The position numbers were made by a program, and so were the translations under genes. This document shows positions 24,437 to 34,727 of a stretch of DNA of 64,000 nucleotides, one piece after another. The stretch is from Diphasiastrum complanatum (lineage: Eukaryota; Streptophyta; Lycopodiopsida; Lycopodiales; Lycopodiaceae). The notes beneath the pieces were generated by a model. That model saw nothing but the letters and a program-made list of their open reading frames with translations, ran no database searches and was not told where the DNA came from. The stretch spans positions 36,819,648-36,883,647 of the forward strand of contig CM055101.1 in the NCBI GenBank assembly GCA_029204225.1. The letters are read 5' to 3'. How positions within the stretch are numbered: the stretch's first letter is position 1; each line of letters begins with the position of its first letter.

Positions 24437-24593
24437 GCACACTGACGCGGGTCCATAACAACGAGTCACCGCGTGCCAATGAGACATTGACACATGGCAC
24501 CTAAAAGATCTATAGCTTCTGATCAACGTTCCGTCCCATAACTGAGACCGTCACCTCAAGTTTCTCGTTGCGTACCCTTATGGGTACGTAAAA
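24437..24593 (-). repeat. 5' LTR of chromovirus C, outer part
   Basis: This continues the C LTR after copia D (CACTGACGCGGGTCC, then CTTATGGGTACGTAA). It is followed by the C target duplication TTACA at 24594-24598. Confidence 0.92.
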
Positions 24594-24598
24594 TTACA

Positions 24599-25167
24599 TG
24601 CATGTCAATCCAACATATTATTCCATAAGGCACAAAGAAGTATTTACACCATAAAGGGATCCTAATAAAATATATTGGCCAATTCTACCTAAAGAAGTTG
24701 AGACCGATGATCCAATGGCCGATTTTGTAGCCAATTGCAACTATTTCTACTGGAGACATTATACAAATCCGGACCGTCATGTTAGGTACTTTGCAGATCA
24801 TTGCAGCCTAATATTATTCCTTTCTACCTTAAATTGTTTCTGGGATAGAGATCTGTCGCCAATAGTTTTGGATCCAAAATAAGCTCCTAAGCATACCCAT
24901 GGATTGCATCAATGTGGCAAGGCTTTACTATCGGACGGCGATCACCAACGAACTTCACGTTGACATGGTTGAATCTTGGTACGTGTACGGATTTCTACAA
25001 AACATGCTTGATTACTATCGGTCACAACCATTTTTGGGCAAAATTCGACTGGCAGAGAAGCTCATCAAATCTAGGTCGCCATCAATGTAGAGCTGCGGGA
25101 AGACCAGACAAGACAACATGTAGCGACAATTGGCGTGGGACCGCCAATGTTTTGACGGAGGGGATAA
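24599..25167 (+). pseudogene. Unidentified coding remnant M, right half
   Basis: This continues the frame cut by chromovirus C. It reads HVNPTYYSIRHKEVF, a stop, then a long sense-like stretch containing FVANCNYFYWRHYTNPDRH and LFLSTLNCFWDRDL, and after a further break MDCINVARLYYRTAI and ESWYVYGFLQNMLDYYRSQ. The end reads like the tail of a gypsy polyprotein running into a purine-rich GGAGGGGATAA, just before an LTR-like block. I do not recognise the protein. Two or more stops mean it is not functional. Confidence 0.45.
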
Positions 25168-25576
25168 TGTAGGCTGATATTCTAAGGATATATTCGAGCC
25201 ATTTTGAAAAGGATACAGACTTAAGCCTAGAACTGGATCAGTCAAGTTAGGCCTTGATGCCATGTTGTAACGGCTTTAAGTTGTTTAGTTCTAAGCCTAA
25301 GTCTAGAAGATTGAAACTTAAACTAGTCTGAATAAGTTCAACTTAAGTGATTTCAGTTGTTTATGGTCCATTGGGGGTTTGTCCCATGGTACCAATTTAA
25401 TTAAGTTAGGCCTATGTGGTCTATTTGTCCCATAGTGCCTTTTTGTAAGTGACCACCACTCCAAGTATATATAGGAATGGAAGAGTCCATTTTGCCAGAA
25501 GAACCTCATTTGCATAATAGAGCTTTATACTTCTTTCATTGAGAGTTCTCCTCTTTGACGATTTATAATTGTTACA
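25168..25576 (+). repeat. Probable LTR of element M
   Basis: It begins TGTAGGCTGATATTC right after GGAGGGGATAA, a layout typical of a gypsy purine tract and 3' LTR. A TATA-like TATATATAGGAATGG lies near 25467, followed by text resembling a transcript start region. A candidate end ATTGTTACA falls at 25576. No second copy exists in the window to fix the boundaries. Confidence 0.45.
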
Positions 25577-25859
25577 TTGTGTATTATAATTTCTATAAAC
25601 AAGTTAATTAGTTTTATTTTATTGTTGGGCCTTTCACAAGTAGGTTAAGCCTTTGTGAAGTTGGATTTTAGGTTAAGCTGTCATTTGAGTTAGTTAAGCC
25701 GGCAATTGAGTCAGTTTCTAAGTAGAGAAACGAGAGAAGAGCGGATCTTACCCTCAGGAATACTCACCATGCTCATGACTATATTTCTTGCATCCATATC
25801 CATGCTAGTTGGAAATAGCCTTAGTGAGGGTTAGTTGGGAGAAGCCATAACTCGATCTA

Positions 25860-27146
25860 GTTGGAGCCATAGTTGGTGTGGATGTTGAAGATCCAACAAC
25901 TTCATGCGGCAAAACACATCGCAAAATATCATCCATTCCTCGGCGATATAGTTGTCCAACAATCAATTGATAAGGCTGTGCAAATTGGTACAATAGTCAA
26001 TTTGTATATGGGTCTTGCTAAATCTGCAAAGAATATAATAAATATCCGATATTAATTTGCATGACCCATAAACACATAGACTCCTTGAATTATTCTTGGC
26101 GATGGTAACTCTACAATGACTTTAATTTTGGAATAATCTGTAGCAATGCCATGTCTTGATATTTAAGGAGATTTGGTATTTGTGACAACATTCAAATACT
26201 TTTTCCAAATGGTCCAAACGGTATGTATCGGCACTATGGACTTCGAGATCATCCAAGTAGATTTCAAAGAATTTTTGCAAGTAGCCTTTGAAGGCAAACT
26301 GCATATTGACTCTTTGAAATGAACTAGGTGCGTTGCAAAGTCCAAAAGACATAACTTTATAAGCATAAGTTTCTCATTATGTTGCAAAAGCTGTTTTATG
26401 ACGATCCGCAGGTGGGATCTTAACTTGGTTGTAACCACTAAATCCATCCAAAAAATTGTAAGCTTCCGCTCTAGCAAGACGGTCCAATATGCTTTCAATA
26501 ACGGGTAACAGAAATGATCCTTTCGCGTCAAATTGTTCAAGGATTTGAGATTCACACAAATTCTCATTTTTTCATTTTTCTTAAGAATGACTACAATTGG
26601 TGAAATCCATTCCGTATGTTCGATTTCGTAAATAAAATCGTCTTCAAGTCATCTTTGTAGCTCTTTTTTTATAAGATCCGTAACGTTTGGATTACAACGA
26701 TAAGATTTTGTGACCTTTGGAATTGCATCAGACATTAAGAATATTGTATGTTCAATAAACGAGGTAGGAATTCCTTTGGGATCCTTGCATGTCCAAGCAA
26801 AACAATCTTGGTACTTGATCAATAACTTCTTTAATGCTTGAAATTGTTCAGGAGTAAGTTGCGCTCCAACTTGAACAATTTTCTTTGGCTCTCCTAGTTC
26901 AACAAGATTCATTGGAACTTCCTTTGTTTCTGATACTTGCTCTTCTGGTTCATAATGAGCCCTGGCTAACATAATCACAACATCATCCAAAGTATAGCGT
27001 TTGAAATGCTCTGGCATATCATGCTGATCATAGATAGCATACTGCTCTGAAGAACCACTCTCATGATCATTGCTATAGTTCCATTGCTCACTATCATGAT
27101 AAGGTTCTAGTTCCATTAGATTAGTAGGAGGAGCACTCTGTCCCAT
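25860..27146 (-). pseudogene. Gypsy B pol: RT joined to integrase N-terminus
   Basis: From 27146: pre-RT text (KLLIKYQDCFAWTCKDPKG, then CNPNVTDLIKKELQR), RT (MRICVNLKSLNN near 26565, FSGYNQVKIPPADRHKTAF, FGLCNAPSSFQR, EIYLDDLEVHS near 26250), then a thumb-like KIKVIVELPSPRIIQ, then near 25985 FAQPYQLIVGQLYRRG and ILRCVLPHE, which is the start of a gypsy integrase. RNase H (several hundred bases) is therefore deleted between them. Frameshifts split the RT. After about 25860 the text matches nothing. Confidence 0.8.
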
Positions 27147-27164
27147 TGGAGTTGGTAGAGCTAG

Positions 27165-28200
27165 TCATTCTAGAAATCCAAGAGCAAAATTGAAAGGCTT
27201 TCCGTCAGGACCCTTTGAATAAGTAGGTTCTCGATACTGAAGCTTAGCATACCTTTGCTGGATAATCTGAGGATTACATGAGCAAAAGGTTATTTCATGT
27301 CTCGTAGAGCTACACAAATGGCAAATAGTATTCGTCATTCGTTGTTTCAACATTGGACATTCATTCATAGTGTGATTGCCCGCACAAATTGAATACCAGA
27401 CATTTTTTTACTTAGAAAAATTCTTTGCAACTTTTCAGGTTCTTTATTGGCTTTACCATGGAATCTTCCTAGGCTTTCAGCTTTTCGTCGAGTTGAGACT
27501 GCATTTTTTTCAGTTGCATCTGCTGCTTTTGACCAAGTTTCTCCAACTCGTCGATCATCTTCTCTACAGTAGCATTGATATTTGTTGATGCAATGGTGGT
27601 GGATGTTGTCGTGGTTTGCCCTGCCGTATAAGGCAACATTCCAACATTTGGTTCGTCATCAGAATCTTCATCCTCCTCACGAATTGCATCGTCCATAACA
27701 CTTTGTATTGTAGCATATTCAGTATGGCATTTCAGCTCGGGTCTAATCCATTTAGGTAAACCTGCTAAAAACCACATAATCAAAGCATCGTCATTGATTA
27801 GATCGGGATCACACTCAGATCTGAGGTGTTTAACCCGTTCAATATAATCTTGTACTGCTTCTCTCTTTCCTATTTTAATTTTACTTAAAAGGAGAAAATG
27901 ATCTTCCATAAATTTTCTGGATTTAAATCTTGTAAATTTGAGAGCGGCTTTAACCACTTTCCAATCTATGTGTTTTGCTTCCTCTTGGTTATAAAACCAA
28001 TCATGAGCAGCTCCAGTTAAGGTCATAGGGAATAACTAAAGTTTATCTTGTGAAAATACTTCATCATAAACCCTACATGATTCAGAAAAGATTTGGAAAA
28101 ATTTGATGGGATCAGATAACCCATTGTACTTTGGTATATCTAAACGAGGAAATCTTCTAACAACAATTGGTGGTGGGTTAATTGGTCTTTCTTTAGCCAT
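27165..28200 (-). pseudogene. Gypsy B gag
   Basis: Start at ATG 28200 (MAKERPINPPPIVVRR). Matches the gag fragment at 9.1-9.8 kb: LTGAAHDWFYNQEEAKHIDW, VQDYIERVKHLRSECDPD, WFLAGLPKWIRPELK, NVGMLPYTAGQTTTTS. A stop interrupts it near 28050 (DKL-stop-LFPM), and the frame is lost again after 27469. A CHLCSSTRHEITFC zinc-knuckle-like segment follows at 27310. This gag would package the element RNA; the broken frame prevents that. Confidence 0.8.
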
Positions 28201-29278
28201 AACTCCAAATTACGTCAATCAGACAATGAGATTGAATCTAGTTTTTTCAAACAAAATCCTATCTCAGATAAGATTAGATCAAATCTGTAAAATCTCTATC
28301 ACTTGAAAATAATCAGATTTCTGATTTCTTAAAAAATAGATCTTGATCTAGCGATCGACATAAAAAATGAAGATTTTTCAGAAATATTATCAAATTATAA
28401 CAAAATGGTTCCAAAATTTGACAGAGGCTAGATCTAGTAGATCAGAACCTAAAAATAGTATAGGCAAACTCGACAAAGGATCTGGCAAAGAATCAAGAGT
28501 AATACTGTTATTTTTACAAAAAAGAGACTTTTTTGACAAAAATATGACAATATCACAACTGGCCCTTGGGAGACCTTTGCCCAACTCACTGATTATCAAA
28601 AATAGTAAGTGGGACTGACACAGACTCTGGCAAAGGTTTAGGCGAAGGTTTTTCTCAGAGAACTGACATTTTTGTAGAAAGTTGTAAATTTTTCACATAA
28701 GGTTACTAGCAATTAGATGAACAGTCACTTTGGCCTTCTATTTTTGGTATTAATCTTCGTCGACCTAGTAGTAGATAGATCTGAATAACACCTATGCACA
28801 GTGAATCGGACGAAGGTTATTTCTCTATATTTTTAGGGTTTTGATGATTTTTTGGTATTTTCTGATGGTTTTTCTAATGTTTTTGCAAATCTACTGGGAA
28901 TTAACCTCCGCCCTTCAATATGAAGGTTCTGTGAGTGAAACCGAAAGTGTCTGCAACTAGGCAATGGTTTCTTGTAAGAGGGTAAACTTGGTGACAATTT
29001 TGTCTCTTTTTTGTTCAAATCTGACAAAAATGACCAATTTTTATTGTTTTTCTTGATTTCTCACATCCAAATGGATCTTAAGAATTGTGATCTGAATAGC
29101 TTTCCATGCTGAACAATTAGATTAAATTTCAAACAAGAAGATCCACTCAAATCAAGAAAAATCACCCTCAATCTAATCCTAAAATGCAATTTTAACCCTA
29201 TTCATGCCAAAACAAGATGCCTAATGCAAGCTAACATTCATCCAAACATGCTGCAATTTGAGAAATTGGTGTAGCTCA
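28201..29278 (-). other. Leader of gypsy B
   Basis: About 1.1 kb between the primer-binding site and gag. No conserved protein was seen. The gag-proximal part matches 2990-3094 on the other strand. Confidence 0.6.
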
Positions 29279-29293
29279 CCAGCAACGGTGCCA
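29279..29293 (-). other. Primer-binding site of gypsy B
   Basis: The minus strand reads TGGCACCGTTGCTGG, close to the TGGCGCCGTTGCCGGGG site used by many plant gypsy elements and different from the tRNA-Met site of the copia elements here. Confidence 0.75.
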
Positions 29294-29297
29294 GAAT

Positions 29298-29834
29298 TGT
29301 AGTGGCTTTATTTCCTATCCTATCCTCAACCCAAGATCCAAGCACACAAGCATCAAGGAGATGAGGTTAGTCATCACGTGGAGGTTCGATTTCGTGAGAG
29401 CGATGGCATAAAACAAATCCAACATGCATAGATGATCTGCAATTAACTCCAACATATGTTAACACTACAAATTAACACTAACATCCATTAATACTAAATC
29501 AATAAATACTACGATCTACAATAAGATGGTTATTTGCTTCCTCTCTCTCTCTCTCTCTTTCTCTCTCACATACAATCCTAATATTCAGATCTAACAATCA
29601 ACAAATACAACAAAAGCATGAGAGAAGGGGGAATAGAGTTAGAGAGCAAGGACATTCACAAATCCATTCCATAAGAGAGCCAATCTGCTTGTATTGAAAT
29701 GAAGATGAAAACATGTTTTACAAACTCGAGTTTGCCCCTATTTATAGTGGAGAGGAGGGCCTTGGCCTCAAAATCCTATTGGCCCATTCAAATTTAAAAA
29801 GAGTGAAAAACTCTTGCACTAATTAGAGGACCCA
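29298..29834 (-). repeat. 5' LTR of gypsy B
   Basis: On the minus strand it ends GCCACTACA four bases before the primer-binding site. A TATA-like box (plus CTATTTATAG, 29738-29747) and a GA/CT-rich run (29540-29568) lie inside. The outer edge is inferred from the junction with F and could be off by a few bases. Confidence 0.7.
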
Positions 29835-31229
29835 ATATATCTTGATGCTATGATTATGATGCTTTTCCACAAACAACTTGAACTTTACAAAAGTATCAAA
29901 TACTTGAGACTTGAAGGAAAGTAAGAACACCCAACAATATCTTGAGTAGTCATCAATGAAGGTTAAAAACATGGATGAACCTCCATTAGATTTGGTGCTA
30001 GCAATGTGCACATCCGAGTGTATGAGTTCAAGAGGATGAGATGACTTTGTGATGGAGTTAGGAAACACCTTCTTATGTGCCTTGGATAAGGCACAAGCTT
30101 CACAAACCTTGTCTTCCTTCCCAATAGACCTTGGTAGGCCTAAAGCATACTCCTCCTTGATCATAGCCTCCATGGAACCCGAGTTCCAAATTTCATGTAG
30201 ATGCTTGACCTTGAAGCTTGATCCTTCTTCATGTGCATGATCCTCCATGAGGAAATAAAGATTCCTTCTTGTCTTATTAGGATCACAAAGATCTAACATC
30301 ATGTTACCACGATCTAGAGAATTAGACTCATCCAGGTTGGCAAGACTATGCATGCTATAATAACAAAGTGTTTGCATCATATCTTCATGCTTGTTTACCA
30401 TGCTAATGTCAGATCCAATGAGGCTAAATCCTTCATTATGGAGATAAGTGTCTTTAAAAGATGATTCACTTACTCTCATAAAGAGTTTACAATCTGCCTC
30501 AATACAAATTTTCAAACTATGAGTGAACAAATCACTTTTGCTCTTGCATGACTCAAGAACATACATTTGGTGAAATAACCATTTGCTTTCTAATTGATTT
30601 AAAATTAATTTCAAACTTTTAAAAACATCATCTATGTTCTCAAGAGAGACTTCATACTCAACTAGTATGGCTTTACTCCAATTTTGAGATGCAATGATCT
30701 CACTAAAGCAAATTGATTCATCAAATGACTTAAGAGAAGTAAGTATGAGATGTATACCACATGAGATATGCTCCTCTTTCCCTTGAAATGTGAGCCACAT
30801 GGACTCAACCATATTTCTTGAGTTTCTTTTCTGAATCACAATTTGAGAAGGTCTCTCCTCCTCAATCCTTGGCACATTTGAACCTTGAGATGACTCCTCA
30901 AGATCCTCTTCATGCTGCTCCTTTTTTATGGAAATCCGAGAACTCCATGTCTCATAATGACCACAACAAGTATGCCCATTCAATATGCACTTCCTATGAT
31001 TATCAAGATTACTTATGCGAGAAACATAAGTCCAAAAATCACCACAGCTTGGCATGATTTTTCCAATATTGAAATCAAGAGGTATTTCTATCTCAATAAG
31101 GCTAACTATTTGCTTATGGATATAAGTGTCCACTTTGGATGCTTCACTTATTCTCATAAGAAGTTTACAACTTGCCTTTAAGATTGAAAACTTACAATTT
31201 TCATCTTTATGAATGAACACATCATTCAT
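29823..31229 (-). CDS. Chimeric retroelement ORF F (468 aa)
   Basis: Open on the minus strand from 31229. Residues 1-348 match the broken ORF of element G at 45.6-46.6 kb almost word for word. Residues about 349-465 are a copia integrase piece nearly identical to D (GSMEAMIKEEYALGLPRS, CEACALSKAHKK, HSDVHIASTKS, LTFIDDYSRYCWVF), truncated before the second catalytic Asp. Inside the first part, two related segments occur (about 4-45 and 234-273), sharing CKLLMRISEAS versus CKLFMRVSESS and DTYIHK versus DTYLHN. Residues about 110-200 resemble the integrase-to-RT linker of copia pol (MWLTFQGKEEH, SQNWSKAILVEYE). No catalytic domain is complete, so the function is unknown. It could be a decaying chimera or a non-autonomous element protein. 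It abuts the gypsy B LTR at 29838. Confidence 0.65.
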   Translation of the reverse strand: MNDVFIHKDENCKFSILKASCKLLMRISEASKVDTYIHKQIVSLIEIEIPLDFNIGKIMPSCGDFWTYVSRISNLDNHRKCILNGHTCCGHYETWSSRISIKKEQHEEDLEESSQGSNVPRIEEERPSQIVIQKRNSRNMVESMWLTFQGKEEHISCGIHLILTSLKSFDESICFSEIIASQNWSKAILVEYEVSLENIDDVFKSLKLILNQLESKWLFHQMYVLESCKSKSDLFTHSLKICIEADCKLFMRVSESSFKDTYLHNEGFSLIGSDISMVNKHEDMMQTLCYYSMHSLANLDESNSLDRGNMMLDLCDPNKTRRNLYFLMEDHAHEEGSSFKVKHLHEIWNSGSMEAMIKEEYALGLPRSIGKEDKVCEACALSKAHKKVFPNSITKSSHPLELIHSDVHIASTKSNGGSSMFLTFIDDYSRYCWVFLLSFKSQVFDTFVKFKLFVEKHHNHSIKIYWVL

Positions 31230-31368
31230 GATCTTATTGAAACCAAAAGATCTTGTATTATGAAGACATTTTCATTTCCTTGACTTCATATCTAATGTAA
31301 GTTTACAAGGAAAACATGCTTTGCTATACTTTAAGGCATCACACTCAACTAGTATTGCCTTAATCCAC
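29839..31368 (-). mobile_element. Retroelement fragment F (G-type internal region fused to D-type integrase)
   Basis: The match to the internal region of G runs from 31368 to about 30183, then switches at a clean point to D-like integrase until 29839. Neither LTR of F is present. The high identity to D suggests a fairly recent template switch or recombination. Confidence 0.75.
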
Positions 31369-31499
31369 TTAATCTCGAAGGTCATGTATTTTTCATGCGT
31401 TGAATCGTTTTAAAGACATCACTGTCTTTTGGAGGGCACCTTCGGCATCTTACAAAAAATGCGAAGAGCGAGAAAAATCTCTAAGGTCGTCTAAAATAA

Positions 31500-32253
31500 A
31501 CAAGGAATGTTCCAGTGACGTCCTCGTCCGCGTCAACGATGCTGAATTATTGACCATAAATAATGTGTACAGTTGTCACAGAAGCCATATACTTCCAAGT
31601 ACAACGGCTTTCCTAATTAGGTGACAATCATTCAATGTAATTAATACATGGATGAAGTCTATAAATAGATCATCCAAGCACAAATTATGGGTTGCTCCGT
31701 CCTTGAGACGCATTATTTGAGCCTCCCAATTACGCCGTCACTTTTTGCTGTAATTGCTATTTTGTATTGTGCTTCAATGTAATATAGCAGCAGCTTGCTT
31801 TTATCTGTGTACAACATAGATGAATGCTTGTTGTGATTGAATGCACTTTCATTGCGGTTTGATCGTGCTTGTTTACTCACTTTGATCAGAACACGGACGT
31901 CTACGACTCCTCAGTTTCTGATCAGACGATGGCTGTCTTTGACGCCTAAGGAACTCGCGTTATCATATTGCTCTTCCATTTATTTCATAACTATACTTCA
32001 CGTTGAATCTGATTTCAGTAGTACCACATACAAACCATCTTTAATCTCTTCAGTGGACTGTACTCTTGTTTTAGAATATGTATTAATTTTTAAGATCCTG
32101 TTGGGAAATTAGAACACTTAAGCCCGTGATTACATTTAGCATAAGTTGTCTATTAGACTGTTTTTGCATTTAGCAGCTCATTAGAACGGGAGAGTTGTTC
32201 CGCAATATTCCCGCTCTCTTCTCCGTTCGTGTTCTTCTATCTCTCTTGCCCCA
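31500..32253 (+). repeat. Probable solo LTR Q (K/H copia family)
   Basis: Aligns with the K LTR read in the opposite orientation, sharing TCTTCAGTGGACTGTACT and AATTTTTAAGATC. A TATA-like TATAAATAG lies at 31660-31668. It ends near CTTGCCCCA, cutting the gypsy gag P at its zinc knuckle. The left boundary is uncertain (between 31369 and 31560), and no internal domain adjoins it. Confidence 0.6.
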
Positions 32254-32636
32254 TCACGTGCAAGGTGACTCTCACCTTTGCACTTGAAGCACAAGTTCTT
32301 CTTATGAGCTTCAACTATATCTTTGCCACCCGGATGATTTTTTTTTTAAAAAAATGGTCTTCTTAGAATTGTTGGAATTGGGATGTGTTTCATTAACAAC
32401 TTCCCTATCCTTCCTCTTGAACTGAAAAATCTTTCTTTCGCTCATTAGGCTGGTGACCCCTAGATGGCTTAGGTGTGTCATCAAAATACTTTGTAGCCCT
32501 AATAGCATCCTCTAGGATTTTTGGATGGTTCCTACGAACATCCACTTGCTAATCTTTTGGTAACCCATCAATAAACATTAACATTTGTACCTTTGGTGGA
32601 ATGTCACTATAAAGTGGATTCAAATACTCATGGACG
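32254..32636 (-). pseudogene. Gypsy gag fragment P
   Basis: Minus-strand translation from 32636: YLNPLYSDIPPKVQMLMFID, then HPKILEDAIRATKYFDDTPKPSRG, and after a frameshift a zinc-knuckle start CFKCKGESHLARD (position 4 of C-C-H-C falls at the LTR Q edge). This is the gag of a third gypsy family. A TAG replaces Gln after LPKD. Only about 125 residues remain. Confidence 0.65.
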
Positions 32637-34393
32637 TGCCAATTTGTCTAAACCGTTATGCTTATCTCGCAAGCCAAGACATGTTTTGGCCAGCCTACAT
32701 GGATTAGCTACCCATGCATGGATGCCTTAGGTCCCCAAGATAGGGATTAACAAGTAACCAGCTTAAGAGAATACATATGGATGGGAGAAGTTAGTTGGTT
32801 TCACTAGCTAGTTGGTTTCTTGAGGAGCTTGGGGAGCTGAGTTCCTCACATTAGCTCACCTAAGGGTATGTGCCTGCAGTGTCAATGGCTCTAGGCTATA
32901 TAAGCATGCCAAGTGCAACTAAAGGGATAATTCTTGGAAAAGCACTTCCAAGAGAGCTTTGGTGCAGGTGTGAGACCTGAGATCTAGTCTTCCTATGCCT
33001 CGAGAGAGCATCTATCGTCATGGGACACAGATGCTATTGGCATGGGATCAAGGTCAGAGATAAAAGAGGTCCCAAGTTTTGAAAGGCGGCTGTTGGATAG
33101 CGAGCAAATGGTAGACTGGAGAGTCTGCTAGCAATCATGGAGTCTAGGAGCTTGCATGTTGCATGTTGGATCATGGTGATGGCACACAAGAATAAAGGAC
33201 CACAACAACCAAGTCAAATTACAATCTTAGCTTTGGGCTTATTATGTACCCGATAAGACTAATGGAACTAAAAAGACTTGCCAGCTCCAACAATCATTGC
33301 CCCAATTGTATCAAAGTGAGCCACTTTACGTTCATGGCACTAGATAAGAAGTGGATTAGAGATGACCCTCCCTCGAATTGAAGCTACCATTGTAAATTCA
33401 TCAAATACCTCTTTAACACAAAACTTAGAAGCTCTACCAATAAGATTCTCAGCCGCTCTCTTTTCAAAAAACCAAATGGCCCATCATCCCTCGTGATTGT
33501 GTCTTGTGCAATACTAAAGAAGATACCTTCTCCCACCTATTTTTTTGCTTACTACTGTCAACACCTTTGGAGACAGTTTGGACCTCTCTTGCTCCTCATT
33601 GCCTTTTCTCCCCTTACTCTGCTGAAACCATTGTCATGGGTGATTTTATCCTTGATGCATCTGGAGCCATAAGCTAGTTGTGCTCTACGTAAAATATTGA
33701 GCCCTCTAGAGTCCTTCATAGAAAATGGTAGTCATAAAAAGCTCTACCGAGACATATATCTTCTAGATATGCTTCATATATAATGTTACAATTTGCAACA
33801 CGTCATCCTGGATGTTCTGAATCATTATATCATGTACCAGTAGTTGCACATTAATGTTATTTGTTCTTGTTTCTAATACACACATGTTAACTTAAACAAG
33901 AAAGAGCAGATCTTCTGACAGTCTATTTTCGCGCAAAATCACCCAACGTAACCTTGCTGTTTCAGCTAAATACATCTCTGTTTTTCCTGTGAGAGATCTT
34001 TGGGTTTGACTGTTTGTTCCAAATGTTGCATCCCTTGTTCTTTTCACTAGTAAAGCCAATTCTATGTGAACCAAGATGTCTAGAAGAATCAAGTGCTGTG
34101 CGGCAACAATCTAGCATTCTAACAGCATTTCCAAATGTTTACAGCAGCTATGCACTCAAATACAAGGAATATCTGGTACATCATATGAGCAATTGCGAAG
34201 CTTAAATGGCGATCAATGCTCCCAGAATTCCCTCACTGTCCGTCAAGAGTTCGAATTGAAGAAAATCATCAAGAGTTCAGAATTCACTCACTGCGATCAA
34301 CTACTTGTATCACCAACCATTCAAGGACACAGAAGCGTTGATGGATACTAGCTGCGGTTGCTGTAGACAGAAAAAAACTAGAGGAAGAGATAC
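32637..34393. other. Stretch without a supportable gene
   Basis: 1.76 kb. A TATA-like CTATATAAGC lies near 32895 on the plus strand, which might mark an LTR of an unknown element, but no repeat partner is in the window. On the minus strand near 33480-33380 a sense-like stretch (FFEKRAAENLIGRASKFC, then EVFDEFTMVASIRGRV) suggests an old coding relic I cannot name. No later exons of the FAD gene were recognised. Confidence 0.5.
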
Positions 34394-34598
34394 CTGTGAA
34401 GAGCAAGGGCAGTGGCGAGACCAGAAATTCCAGCTCCAACTATCATCACACTGTGATCTTTCTTGCTAATTCCTGCCCCCCACTTAGTCCTATCTCGTCC
34501 ACTGCTGCAGCAACTCTAGTCACAGCTGCCACACGCCTTCTCGCTCCCACCATATTGTTTCCCAGATGAAGGATCAAGGAGCTGCTAAGCAAAGCCAT
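34394..34598 (-). pseudogene. Probable exon 1 of an FAD-dependent monooxygenase-like gene
   Basis: On the minus strand, ATG at 34598 opens a frame rich in Ser, Arg and Ala (MALLSSSLILHLGNNMVGAR) that looks like a plastid or organelle transit peptide. It stops at TGA right before the text MIVGAGISGLATALALHR, which is in another frame. That text is the GxGxxG dinucleotide-binding fold at the start of plant MO1-type and related FAD monooxygenases. It ends exactly at a donor-like CACAG/GTATC (34394/34393), as such first exons do. The two frames would join if the doubled TG in GTGTGATG were a small insertion. No downstream exons were recognised within the next 2 kb, so this is probably a truncated or dead gene, or one with long introns that I cannot trace. 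Copia E is inserted 130 bases upstream of the ATG. Confidence 0.5.
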
Positions 34599-34727
34599 CG
34601 CTCTCGTCGTCGATCCTCTCCATTACCAGCAACACCACCAGTCCTTATTTATCATCAACTGCAATGAAATAAGTGGCGTATTGCTCTTGAACTCCTCCTA
34701 TAATTCCAATCAAAAGGTTGTCATTCT

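Larger units (their letters stand above)
11318..24593 (-). mobile_element. Ty3/gypsy chromovirus C, with copia D nested in its 5' LTR
   Basis: Read on the minus strand: 5' LTR (24593-17904, split by D), primer-binding site 17901-17889, leader to 16324, gag-pol 16323-11842, a purine tract with a long G run, and 3' LTR 11816-11318. The duplication TTACA lies at 11313-11317 and 24594-24598, perfect. Without D the element is about 7.1 kb. The C-terminal chromodomain places it among chromoviruses. Many stops, mostly TAG where Gln is expected, show it is dead. The 3' LTR is 499 bp; the 5' LTR has about 27 extra bases. Confidence 0.93.
25800..29838 (-). mobile_element. Ty3/gypsy element B, 3' deleted
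   Basis: Read on the minus strand: 5' LTR about 29834-29298, primer-binding site 29293-29279, leader, gag from 28200, protease region, RT, then directly the integrase N-terminus near 25990. RNase H is missing. The 3' LTR and most of integrase are absent. A plus-strand sister copy was interrupted by A1 at 3.1-9.8 kb. Confidence 0.8.

Noticed and set aside
31837-32112. 91-codon frame inside the Q LTR
   Set aside because: It lies wholly in a sequence that aligns with the non-coding K LTR.
33270-33310. Minus-strand text AMIVGAGKSF resembling a second FAD-binding start
   Set aside because: The second glycine pattern GxGxxG is incomplete and flanking text does not match; likely chance.
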